From positions 34,300 through 98,299 of the forward strand of contig NZ_FNUK01000001.1 of NCBI RefSeq assembly GCF_900108045.1: DNA of 64,000 nucleotides. The letters run 5' to 3'. The translations under genes were made by a program, and so were the position numbers. Below, one piece after another: positions 57,530-64,000 of the stretch (position 1 is the first letter of the stretch; every line of letters starts with the position of its first letter). The notes under the pieces were generated by a model that worked only from the letters and a program-made list of their open reading frames with translations, did not search any database and had not been told where the DNA came from. This stretch comes from Caloramator fervidus (GTDB lineage Bacteria; Bacillota; Clostridia; Clostridiales; Caloramatoraceae).

Positions 57530-58567
57530 TTGAAACACATAGGATATTATATTTTTTTAATATTTTTTTTAATAATTTTTATACCTGTTGTTGTTTTAGG
57601 AGGAGTAGGGGAGGGCCTTAAACTTCCTGTTATAATAAATAGGATTCCTAGTTTTTTAAATCAGCCGGAGGATGTAAAAAAAGTAGATTCTGATATAAAA
57701 GTAAAAGTTTATGATGTGAAAAAAGGGAAAATAATTGAACTAAATCTTGAGGATTATGTTGCAGGGGTTGTTTCAGCTGAAATGCCCGTATCCTTTCATA
57801 TAGAAGCTTTAAAGGCTCAGGCCATAGCTGCAAGAACTTTTGTTTTGGCTAATATGATATCGCAGGGAGGAAGTGGATGTTCAAAATGTAAAGGGGCAGA
57901 TGTTTGCAGCGACGTTCACTGTCAAGCGTGGTTGTCTAAAGAAGAAAGATTAAAATTATGGGCCCCTGAAGTAGCCCTTTCAAATTGGAATAAAATAATG
58001 GAGGCTGTAAATTCTACAAAGGGTTTAGTAATTACCTATAACGGACAGATAGCAAAGCATGTAAAGTATCACTCAACAAGCGGAGGGAAAACGGAGGATA
58101 GCAGATATGTATTTGGATATCAAGAGCCATATCTTGTTAGTGTAGAGAGTCCTTATGAAGAAGAGGCACCAAATTATATAACAACGGTTGTTATGACTAA
58201 ACAAGAGTTTGTAAGGAGGATAAAACAATTAAGCCCTAGCATAAAAATAGATGAAAAAAAGCTTGCAAACCAAATAAAGATTTTAGATTGGACTGAAGGA
58301 GGAAGAGTAAACAAAATAAAAATAGGAGATCAAGAATTTACAGGGATAGATATAAGATGGGCTATGGGGCTTAAAAGTGCAGCTTTTAGTATAAAAATAG
58401 ATTCTAAGAATGTTACTTTTACTGTAAAAGGTTATGGTCATGGTGTTGGCATGAGCCAATGGGGAGCTAATGAAATGGGTAAAAGAGGCTATACTTATAA
58501 TCAGATAATAAAACATTATTTTAAAGGAGTTGAAATAAAAAATATAGATGAAGTTTTAAAAAATTAG
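57530..58567 (+). CDS. spoIID: stage II sporulation protein D
   Basis: 345 residues: N-terminal membrane anchor (about 5-28), then the SpoIID lytic transglycosylase domain with DYVAGVVSAEMPVSFHIEA (catalytic Glu present), a Cys-rich insert GGSGCSKCKGADVCSD, YHSTSGGKTEDS, and GYGHGVGMSQWGANEMGKRG. SpoIID cleaves septal peptidoglycan with SpoIIP and SpoIIM during engulfment. The TTG start at 57530 follows GGGGGGAG. Confidence 0.94.
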   Translation: MKHIGYYIFLIFFLIIFIPVVVLGGVGEGLKLPVIINRIPSFLNQPEDVKKVDSDIKVKVYDVKKGKIIELNLEDYVAGVVSAEMPVSFHIEALKAQAIAARTFVLANMISQGGSGCSKCKGADVCSDVHCQAWLSKEERLKLWAPEVALSNWNKIMEAVNSTKGLVITYNGQIAKHVKYHSTSGGKTEDSRYVFGYQEPYLVSVESPYEEEAPNYITTVVMTKQEFVRRIKQLSPSIKIDEKKLANQIKILDWTEGGRVNKIKIGDQEFTGIDIRWAMGLKSAAFSIKIDSKNVTFTVKGYGHGVGMSQWGANEMGKRGYTYNQIIKHYFKGVEIKNIDEVLKN

Positions 58568-58589
58568 GGCTTTGGCCCTAATTTTTTTA
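58561..58589 (+). terminator. Rho-independent terminator of spoIID
   Basis: AATTAGGGC (58562-58570) pairs with GCCCTAATT (58575-58583), then T. Confidence 0.88.
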
Positions 58590-58648
58590 TTTTTTGAATG
58601 TATAAAATGGGATTATTTGGACAAAACTATTTTACAGGAGGTGTGGTT

Positions 58649-59428
58649 ATGGGATTTAAAGATAACTTAAAAAGAATTTTTCAAAGAGAGGCATTTTATG
58701 TTGTGCTCTTTGTCTGTTTGTGTTTAGTTGCAGTTGCAGCAGTTTATGTTTCAAGAAATAATTCTCAAATCGGAAAGGATTTAGCTAAAGCTCCTCAAGA
58801 GAGAATTACTCAACCTAACAATGAACCTACATTGGTTGAGGAAGATAACTTAGAAACTCCAGTTTCACAACTTCCAAAATCCAACCTTCAAAATAATGAC
58901 AAAGGTAAGCAAACAGATAAAGAGCAGGCAAAGCAAGACAAATCAACTTCAAAGTCCAGCAATTCTACAGCAGCTTTTAAAATGATTATGCCTGTTGATG
59001 GTGAAGTTACAAAAACATTTGACAAGGAAAATCTTCAGTATTCAGCAACACTACAACAATGGGAAACACATGAAGGAATAGACATAGCAGCAGATGTAGG
59101 AACAGAAGTAAAGGCTGCAGCTGATGGTAAAGTTGTTGATGTTATTACTGATGATAGGATAATTGAAGGGCTAAATCTTAAAACAGGATATGGAATTACT
59201 GTAATAATAGACCATGGCAATGGTATTCAATCAGTTTATGGAAACTTGGCACAAGATGTAAAGGTTAAAAAGGGAGATAAGGTTAAAAAAGGTGATGTAA
59301 TAGGATTTGTTGGAGACACTTCAATAAGAGAATCAAGCAGCATAGAAGGAAGCCACCTACATTTTGCTGTTCTTAAAAAGGAAGGAAAAGAATATGTAAC
59401 AGTTAATCCGCTAGATTTTATAAAGTAA
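58649..59428 (+). CDS. spoIIQ: stage II sporulation protein Q, M23 peptidase family
   Basis: 259 residues: membrane segment (about 17-34), a low-complexity linker (about 40-108), and a LytM/M23 domain (about 112-259). Zinc ligands His141 and Asp145 (HEGID) and the His236-x-His238 pair (SHLHFA) are all present. B. subtilis SpoIIQ lacks one ligand, so this one is more like the active clostridial form. SpoIIQ joins SpoIIIAH across the forespore membranes. ATG 58649 follows AGGAGGTG; the earlier in-frame start at 58598 is rejected. Confidence 0.92.
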   Translation: MGFKDNLKRIFQREAFYVVLFVCLCLVAVAAVYVSRNNSQIGKDLAKAPQERITQPNNEPTLVEEDNLETPVSQLPKSNLQNNDKGKQTDKEQAKQDKSTSKSSNSTAAFKMIMPVDGEVTKTFDKENLQYSATLQQWETHEGIDIAADVGTEVKAAADGKVVDVITDDRIIEGLNLKTGYGITVIIDHGNGIQSVYGNLAQDVKVKKGDKVKKGDVIGFVGDTSIRESSSIEGSHLHFAVLKKEGKEYVTVNPLDFIK

Positions 59429-59434
59429 TCAAAA

Positions 59435-59478
59435 AGGGCTTTGCAGAATGCCATTGCTTTTGCAAGCCCTCTTTTTTT
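59435..59478 (+). terminator. Rho-independent terminator of spoIIQ
   Basis: AGGGCTTTGCA (59435-59445) pairs with TGCAAGCCCT (59461-59470) with a one-base bulge, then C and a T run. Confidence 0.8.
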
Positions 59479-59538
59479 AGAAATAAATAGGTTTTATGGG
59501 ACATATATTTAACTAAGTTGTAAAAGGGAGGTTAATAG

Positions 59539-59793
59539 ATGAGGGATTATATAGAAGAAAGGGTTTTGGAAGTTGCAAGATATATAATAGAAACAAGGTC
59601 TACTATAAGGAAGGCAGCAAAGGCCTTTGGAGTTAGTAAAAGTACAGTCCATAAAGATATAACCGAAAGACTTCCTAAGATAAATCCTCAAATTGCTAAG
59701 GAAGCTAAGCAGGTTTTAGAGATAAATAAGGCTGAAAGACATATAAGGGGTGGAAAAGCTACCAAAATGAAATATAAATCAGCAAATGTGTAG
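59539..59793 (+). CDS. spoIIID: sporulation transcriptional regulator SpoIIID
   Basis: 84 residues. The helix-turn-helix is RKAAKAFGVSKSTVHKDITERL at about 26-47 with a basic C-terminus. SpoIIID tunes mother-cell genes under sigma-E and helps the switch to sigma-K. ATG 59539 follows AAAGGGAGG. The neighbours spoIIQ and mbl are in the same order as in B. subtilis. Confidence 0.95.
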   Translation: MRDYIEERVLEVARYIIETRSTIRKAAKAFGVSKSTVHKDITERLPKINPQIAKEAKQVLEINKAERHIRGGKATKMKYKSANV

Positions 59794-59799
59794 AAATTT

Positions 59800-59865
59800 T
59801 CCCTACCAAGAAGGATTTTGTAGATTTTTATCGAATATATTAAATTGCAATAATTAAGGTAGGGA
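59800..59865 (+). promoter_or_regulatory. possible long-range hairpin over the mbl ribosome site
   Basis: TCCCTACC (59800-59807) is complementary to GGTAGGGA (59858-59865), which contains the Shine-Dalgarno of mbl. The loop is 50 bases, so stability is doubtful. Confidence 0.35.
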
Positions 59866-59873
59866 GTGAAAGT

Positions 59874-60902
59874 ATGTTTTGGTTTAAAGGAACTGATATA
59901 GGGATAGATTTAGGAACAGCTAGCGTATTGGTTTATGTAAAAGGAAAAGGTGTAGTTTTAAGGGAGCCTTCAGTTGTAGCCATTGACAAAAATACAAACA
60001 AAATATTAGCTGTTGGGGAAGAAGCAAGACAAATGATAGGAAGAACTCCAGGGAACATCGTAGCAGTAAGACCCCTTAGAGATGGAGTTATATCTGATTA
60101 TGACACCACAGAAAAAATGTTGAAACATTTTATAAAAAAGGCCTATGGGAATAAAAGGCTTATAAGGCCAAGGGTTGTAGTTTGTATTCCTTGTGAGGCA
60201 ACAGAAGTTGAAAAAAGAGCTGTAAAGGATGCGGCCTATAGTGCAGGAGCAAGGGAAGTTTATTTAATTGAAGAGCCTATAGCAGCTGCTTTAGGTGCAG
60301 GAGTTGATATATCAAAGCCCAATGGTTGTATGGTTATAGACATTGGAGGAGGAACTACTGATATTGCGGTAATATCTTTAAGCGGTATAGTTGTAAGATC
60401 CTCTATAAAGGTTGCTGGGGATAAGTTTGACGAAGCTATAATGGCGTATTTAAAGAAAAAGTATAAGCTTATGATAGGCGAAAGAACTGCTGAGGATTTA
60501 AAAATAAACATAGGATGTGCCTATAAAAGGGATGAAGATCTTTCTATGGAGATAAAAGGAAGGGACCTTATAAGCGGTCTTCCTAAAAATATTCTTGTAA
60601 CGTCAGAGGAAATTAGGGAAGCCCTTATGGAACCTGTTGACGCAATAGCAACTGCAGCCCATCGTGTTCTTGAAAACACTCCTCCTGAGCTTGCTGCAGA
60701 TATAAGCGATAATGGGATATTAATGACAGGGGGAGGCTCTTTGCTTTGGGGGCTTGATAAGTATATTGAAGAAAGGACAAAAGTTCCAGTAAGAATTGCT
60801 GAAGACCCTATATCTTGTGTTGCAAAGGGAACAGGAATATCTCTTGATTATCTGGATTATTTAAACAAGGAAAAGAATAAAAAAACATTTAAAAAGGCAT
60901 GA
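59874..60902 (+). CDS. mbl: rod shape-determining protein, MreB/Mbl family
   Basis: 342 residues, bacterial actin: GTDIGIDLGTASVLVYVKG phosphate 1 motif, IDIGGGTTDIAVISL phosphate 2, LMTGGGSLLWGLDKYI adenosine motif. It organises lateral wall synthesis. Position after spoIIID fits Mbl of B. subtilis; there is no mreCD downstream. ATG 59874 follows AGGGAGTG. Confidence 0.9.
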   Translation: MFWFKGTDIGIDLGTASVLVYVKGKGVVLREPSVVAIDKNTNKILAVGEEARQMIGRTPGNIVAVRPLRDGVISDYDTTEKMLKHFIKKAYGNKRLIRPRVVVCIPCEATEVEKRAVKDAAYSAGAREVYLIEEPIAAALGAGVDISKPNGCMVIDIGGGTTDIAVISLSGIVVRSSIKVAGDKFDEAIMAYLKKKYKLMIGERTAEDLKINIGCAYKRDEDLSMEIKGRDLISGLPKNILVTSEEIREALMEPVDAIATAAHRVLENTPPELAADISDNGILMTGGGSLLWGLDKYIEERTKVPVRIAEDPISCVAKGTGISLDYLDYLNKEKNKKTFKKA

Positions 60903-60917
60903 TTTACATGCCTTTTT
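60891..60917. terminator. bidirectional terminator
   Basis: AAAAAGGCATG (60891-60901) pairs with CATGCCTTTTT (60907-60917) between mbl and the convergent yyaC. The mbl stop is in the stem. Confidence 0.9.
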
Positions 60918-61440
60918 GTTTTGCAGCAAGTATTAAACTTTCTGAAATTATCCTTGCCATATCCCATACAAAACTTAGTCTTATATTATTAAGCCAATAT
61001 CCTTCATTTATATCTATTGAGTCTACAACTCCAACAATTGATATATCTCCAATTGACGGGAGAGTTTTTCCAACTCCCTTTCCAGGGTGAACAGGACCTA
61101 GCTTTACTTGTATATCTCCTATATTTTCTTCAAATCCTAAACATGCATCGATTGCTATTATAAAGTGATTTGGATATTGGTTTTTTATATTGTTTATTAT
61201 TTTCTCTAAGTTTATAGCATGGGCAGGGGATTGTAGGTTCCCAATTACAGGTAAAGGAAAAGAACTTTCTTTTAAAAATGTTCCAACCAGTGGACCTAAA
61301 CTATCCCCTATACATTTATCAGTTCCTATACATACTACTAATGTATTTTCCCTTAAAAAACTAGAAATATATTCTGCTAAAATTTTTTTTGCATTAGGAT
61401 CTTTGTAGTTTACAATTTTTCCTATTGTCTCAGATTTCAA
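60904..61440 (-). CDS. yyaC: spore protease-like protein YyaC
   Basis: 178 residues, GPR-like/hydrogenase-maturation-protease fold: LVVCIGTDKCIGDSLGPLVG, the FIIAIDACLG acidic motif and GPVHPGKGVGKTLPSIGD. YyaC is a conserved sporulation protein of unproven substrate. The start is TTG 61440 behind AAGGGGGGTGAT on the minus strand. That site is complementary to a segment just upstream. Confidence 0.88.
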   Translation of the reverse strand: MKSETIGKIVNYKDPNAKKILAEYISSFLRENTLVVCIGTDKCIGDSLGPLVGTFLKESSFPLPVIGNLQSPAHAINLEKIINNIKNQYPNHFIIAIDACLGFEENIGDIQVKLGPVHPGKGVGKTLPSIGDISIVGVVDSIDINEGYWLNNIRLSFVWDMARIISESLILAAKQKGM

Positions 61441-61449
61441 TAAATCACC

Positions 61450-61478
61450 CCCCTTAATTCATATATACAGAAGGGGGA
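61450..61478 (-). promoter_or_regulatory. hairpin masking the yyaC ribosome site
   Basis: On the minus strand CCCCCTT (61472-61478 region) pairs with AAGGGGG (61450-61456 region), a 7-bp stem and 15-base loop; the second arm is the Shine-Dalgarno of yyaC. Confidence 0.5.
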
Positions 61479-61553
61479 CTTTATTTATAACCTTTGAATA
61501 ATTTTTTTTATTTTAAGGAAGAATATAAAAGAAAAAAATTAAGGGGTGATATT

Positions 61554-61733
61554 TTGAGGAAGAATTTAAATATGGTAATTGTAATTTTAGTTACATTTAT
61601 GACGCTTGTAGCTATATTTAGTTTTAAGACCAAAAAAGTTAATACAGCCGTATATGATGAATATAACAATATTCAAGAAGATGTAGGGTACATATTTGAT
61701 GATTATTACAATGTAAATATTAATTTTAAGTAG
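61554..61733 (+). CDS. small single-pass membrane protein, unknown
   Basis: 59 residues: one N-terminal hydrophobic helix (about 6-24) and an acidic, Tyr- and Asn-rich tail (DEYNNIQEDVGYIFDDYYN). The TTG start at 61554 follows AAGGGGTGAT, a strong site; the longer frame upstream is not needed. It has its own terminator shared with the convergent gene. No family recognised. Confidence 0.6.
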   Translation: MRKNLNMVIVILVTFMTLVAIFSFKTKKVNTAVYDEYNNIQEDVGYIFDDYYNVNINFK

Positions 61734-61758
61734 GGTTATAACCCTACTTTAATTTTTC
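61726..61758. terminator. bidirectional terminator
   Basis: AAGTAGGGTTA (61728-61738) and TAACCCTACTT (61739-61749) make a perfect palindrome followed by TAATTTTT, between two convergent genes. Confidence 0.85.
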
Positions 61759-62442
61759 ATTATAAATTGCTCTAAACAAATTATCCTTAACATCTGGAAT
61801 TTCCCTTTGAAGCTGTTTTATTAAATCCTTCATCTTTTGTCTTTGAGTTTTTTTGTTTGCAGGGCATGGATTTTCAATTACAGGTATATTGTTTTTCTTT
61901 ATGGCGCTTCTTATTTCCTTTTCATAGGTATATATAAAGGGTCTTATTACATACATATCTTTATCTTCAAAATAAGTTACAGGGGAGAAGGTGTGTATTC
62001 TACCTTCAAAAAACAAAGAAAGAAGAAAAGTTTCAACTAGGTCATCTAGGTGATGAGCAAGGGCTACTTTGTTATATCCAAGCTCCTTTGCAGTATTATA
62101 AAGCGCACCCCTTCTTAGCTTTGCGCATAAAGAGCAGGGATTTTTTTCTTTTTTAATATCAAAAACTATTTTGGCAATATCTGTTTTAACTATTTTATAA
62201 GGAATTTCTATATTTTTAGTAAACTCAATCAAAGGGGTAAGGTCTGTGTCGTAAAATCCCATATCTATTGTTATAGCGCCAAGTTCAAATTTTTGAGGAC
62301 TAAACCTTTTATATAAAGCTAGTGCATATAAAAGAAGGGTGCTGTCTTTTCCTCCAGATAATCCTACAGCTATTTTATCTTTATCTTTAATCATGTTAAA
62401 TTCCTGAATGCATTTTCTAAGTCTTCCAAGTATTCTTTGCAT
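61744..62442 (-). CDS. TtcA-like tRNA thiolation protein (PP-loop ATPase)
   Basis: 232 residues of the TtcA/TilS-like group. PP loop VGLSGGKDSTLLL at about 25-37, CSLC and a further Cys in NPCPANKK, the arrangement that binds an Fe-S cluster in TtcA, and HHLDDLVETFLL. TtcA makes 2-thiocytidine at position 32 of some tRNAs; other members have other targets, so the exact base is open. ATG 62442 follows AAGAGGTGAT on the minus strand. Three tRNA genes lie just beyond. Confidence 0.85.
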   Translation of the reverse strand: MQRILGRLRKCIQEFNMIKDKDKIAVGLSGGKDSTLLLYALALYKRFSPQKFELGAITIDMGFYDTDLTPLIEFTKNIEIPYKIVKTDIAKIVFDIKKEKNPCSLCAKLRRGALYNTAKELGYNKVALAHHLDDLVETFLLSLFFEGRIHTFSPVTYFEDKDMYVIRPFIYTYEKEIRSAIKKNNIPVIENPCPANKKTQRQKMKDLIKQLQREIPDVKDNLFRAIYNEKLK

Positions 62443-62586
62443 AGTATCACCTCTTAGTAGAATATATCATATATTTTATGAAGAATAAATTATTTTTAAT
62501 AAGATGAATTAAGAAGATATAAAAAGAAAAAACAAGATTTAGTTAGAATTATTAAGATAATTTAGTTATACAAGTTATAACAGGCT

Positions 62587-62615
62587 TTGAAAAAAATAAG
62601 GTTCTTATGTATACT
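62587..62615 (+). promoter_or_regulatory. sigma-A promoter of the tRNA operon
   Basis: TTGAAA (62587-62592), a 17-base spacer and TATACT (62610-62615). A small hairpin (GTCGC/GCGAC, 62623-62638) comes at the expected 5' end. The remaining bases from 62443 show nothing else. Confidence 0.78.
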
Positions 62616-62661
62616 TAATAATGTCGCTGGTGAGCGACGGAAAAAACAAAATAAAAAATGT

Positions 62662-62737
62662 GGGCGCCTAGCTCAGCTGGGAGAGCATCTGCCTTACAAG
62701 CAGAGGGTCACAGGTTCGAGCCCTGTGGTGCCCACCA
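62662..62737 (+). tRNA. tRNA-Val (anticodon TAC)
   Basis: A 76-base cloverleaf including encoded CCA. Acceptor GGGCGCC pairs with GGTGCCC (one G-U), anticodon loop CTTACAA, T arm GGTTCGAGCC. It is the first of three tRNA genes in one operon. Confidence 0.95.
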
Positions 62738-62742
62738 AGCGT

Positions 62743-62818
<76 letters not shown>

Positions 62819-62821
62819 CAT

Positions 62822-62907
62822 GGAGCGGTACCCAAGTGGCCAAAGGGGGCAGACTGTAAATCTGTTGGCAGACGCCTTCGGTGGTTCGAATCCACCCCGC
62901 TCCACCA
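62822..62907 (+). tRNA. tRNA-Tyr (anticodon GTA)
   Basis: An 86-base type II tRNA with long variable arm and encoded CCA. Acceptor GGAGCGG pairs with CCGCTCC, anticodon loop CTGTAAA. Confidence 0.95.
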
Positions 62908-62941
62908 AAGCGGACGCAGAAGCGTTCGCTTTTTTATTTTT
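62908..62941 (+). terminator. Rho-independent terminator of the tRNA operon
   Basis: AAGCGGACGC pairs with GCGTTCGCTT (one G-U) around AGAA, followed by TTTTTA. Confidence 0.88.
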
Positions 62942-63043
62942 TGCATTAGGCATATCAAGTAAAAAATACAAAATTTTTCATTAAAAATATGTTGAAATTT
63001 GGTGAAAAGTTATTATAATTTTAAATTGAAAATTAAATTTAAC

Positions 63044-63058
63044 TTTTTTTTTTTTTTT
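63044..63058 (+). repeat. homopolymer of 15 T
   Basis: A run of 15 T about 28 bases before the start of the GGDEF-EAL gene, in a position where length changes could affect promoter or leader spacing. The rest of 62942-63086 shows nothing else. Confidence 0.7.
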
Positions 63059-63086
63059 AAACTTGCGGTTGTGGAGGTGCCACAGA

Positions 63087-63524
63087 GTGGATGAAAATAA
63101 ATTTTTAAACTATATTACGGGCCTTCCAAACATTAATTATTTTAATGATTATGTTAAAAATTTTAAGGAATTTTTTGCTGTGATGGTATTAAACCTTGAC
63201 AACTTTAGGGTTGTAAATAACAACTATGGCTTTAATGTGGGAAATGAGCTTCTTTTAAAAGTTTCAAAAAAGCTTTTAAAGATTTTAAAGGAAGAGCTTA
63301 TAATTCACATAGGTGGAGATGAGTTTATAATCCTTTTAAGAGAAAAAAGGCAAAAAAGACAAATTGAAAGCTTAGCAAAACGGATTTTAAAAGAGCTAAG
63401 TAAACCTTTTAAGGTTTTTGATGTAAACATTGATATAATATCAGGAAGCCTTGGGATAGCCTTTGTTGAAAATTCTTTAGAGGAAGCTGTAAAAATGGCA
63501 GATGATGCAATGCGTTATATATAA
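63087..63524 (+). CDS. GGDEF domain protein (5' part of a frameshifted GGDEF-EAL gene)
   Basis: 145 residues that consist almost wholly of a GGDEF domain: TGLPNINYF near the start, LNLDNFRVVNNNYGFNVGNELL, and an intact IGGDEFIILL. The frame stops just before the final helix motif. In the next frame, two bases later, the expected SHGRNNFKIYE follows and leads into an EAL domain. The break is at (TA)4, 63516-63523; (TA)3 would restore one long protein. GTG 63087 follows GGAGGTG. There is no sensor domain ahead of GGDEF. Confidence 0.75.
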   Translation: MDENKFLNYITGLPNINYFNDYVKNFKEFFAVMVLNLDNFRVVNNNYGFNVGNELLLKVSKKLLKILKEELIIHIGGDEFIILLREKRQKRQIESLAKRILKELSKPFKVFDVNIDIISGSLGIAFVENSLEEAVKMADDAMRYI

Positions 63525-63526
63525 AA

Positions 63527-64000
63527 AGTCATGGTAGAAACAACTTTAAAATTTATGAAAGCAATGTTGAATCCTTAACTTTAAAAAATCATGAGTATAA
63601 AAAAGAGATAATAAAAGCAATAGAAAATGAAGAAATAGAGGTTTTTTACCAGCCAAAATACTATGGAGATGGTGAAATAGCTGGGGCTGAAGCTTTAATA
63701 AGGTGGTTTAAAAATGGGAAAATGGTTGATACTATAAAGTTTCTAACTTTTGCAAAGGCAAACAATTTAATAGATAAGATAAACTTATATGTTATAGAAA
63801 GTGTTTGTGAAAGTATAAACGAATGGAGGTTAAAAAATTATAAGCCTATAAGAATTGCCATAAATTTAACGGAAAATCAGGTTGTATCCTACAGTAAGGC
63901 TAATGAGGTTGTTGAAGTTATAAAAAGCAAAAGTGTAGATTCAAGGTGGCTTGAGTTTGAGATAACTGAAAATATGATTATAGAAAACTTTGAAAAGGCG
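63527..64000 (+). pseudogene. EAL domain (3' part of frameshifted GGDEF-EAL gene, cut by window edge)
   Basis: The frame continues SHGRNNFKIYE, the end of the GGDEF domain, then an EAL phosphodiesterase domain: EVFYQPKY, GAEALIRW (the EAL signature itself reads EAL), INLTENQ and LEFEITENM. The visible part ends at the window edge before the later catalytic residues. It has no own start codon or ribosome site near the beginning, so without a frameshift or sequence correction it would not be made. Confidence 0.7.

Noticed and set aside
60899..61408. Plus-strand frames opposite yyaC
   Set aside because: YyaC on the minus strand has the conserved motifs and a strong ribosome site; the plus frames have neither.

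Overview
This window looks like chromosome from a low-GC, anaerobic, endospore-forming member of the Clostridia. The evidence is strongly AT-rich DNA, purine-rich ribosome binding sites, frequent TTG and GTG starts, and many sporulation genes: yabG, sipL, spoIIR, spoIIID, spoIID, spoIIQ, yyaC, ypeB and sleB-type, gerA-type, alpha/beta SASP and CotS-like genes. The species cannot be fixed from sequence alone; a Caloramator-like Clostridiaceae is a guess.

Layout. 1-3.7 kb: the end of an Fe-S protein gene, two cation/anion antiporter genes and one unknown gene. 3.8-9.9 kb: a REC-GGDEF-REC regulator, a membrane-anchored HEAT-repeat protein and a processive GT2 glycosyltransferase in one tight operon, then a LysM-CAP secreted protein, a sugar-nucleotide pyrophosphorylase and a small unknown protein. 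10-18.5 kb: a spore coat region with two GT4 glycosyltransferases, four CotS-like kinase-fold proteins (one with a destroyed active site), YabG, and a SpoIID-like/amidase fusion. 18.6-30.4 kb: veg, sipL, ispE, a nucleotidyltransferase gene, a gerA-type germinant receptor operon, spoIIR, an MGDG-synthase-like glycosyltransferase, the sleB-type/ypeB pair and an SASP gene. 30.5-46.7 kb: housekeeping genes (murI, pyrG, transaldolase, rho, rpmE, tdk, prmC, prfA, a TsaC/Sua5-type gene, an arginine phosphatase, rpiB, upp, dCMP deaminase), interrupted by a REP-associated tyrosine transposase element at 38856-40186. 46.7-55.5 kb: two envelope-sugar genes and the complete atpI-B-E-F-H-A-G-D-C operon. 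55.6-61.4 kb: ywmB, murA, spoIID, spoIIQ, spoIIID, mbl and yyaC, an order much like that of Bacillus subtilis. 61.5-64 kb: a small membrane protein, a TtcA-like protein, a tRNA operon (Val-Thr-Tyr), and a GGDEF-EAL gene broken by a frameshift and cut by the window edge.

Two themes stand out. First, several genes have their Shine-Dalgarno sequence inside a hairpin that often doubles as the upstream terminator (LysM-CAP, the GMP-type gene, veg, the ZIP transporter, the transposase, yyaC and perhaps mbl). At veg, two tandem promoters would make transcripts with and without the inhibitory arm. Second, the 15-base end sequence of the transposase element recurs twice more in the window, once in frame inside atpB. 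Other unusual proteins are a SpoIID-like domain lacking its catalytic Glu fused to an intact amidase next to yabG, and an ATP synthase epsilon subunit without its C-terminal helical domain.

No intergenic stretch exceeds 300 bases. No CRISPR array, prophage or rRNA was seen.
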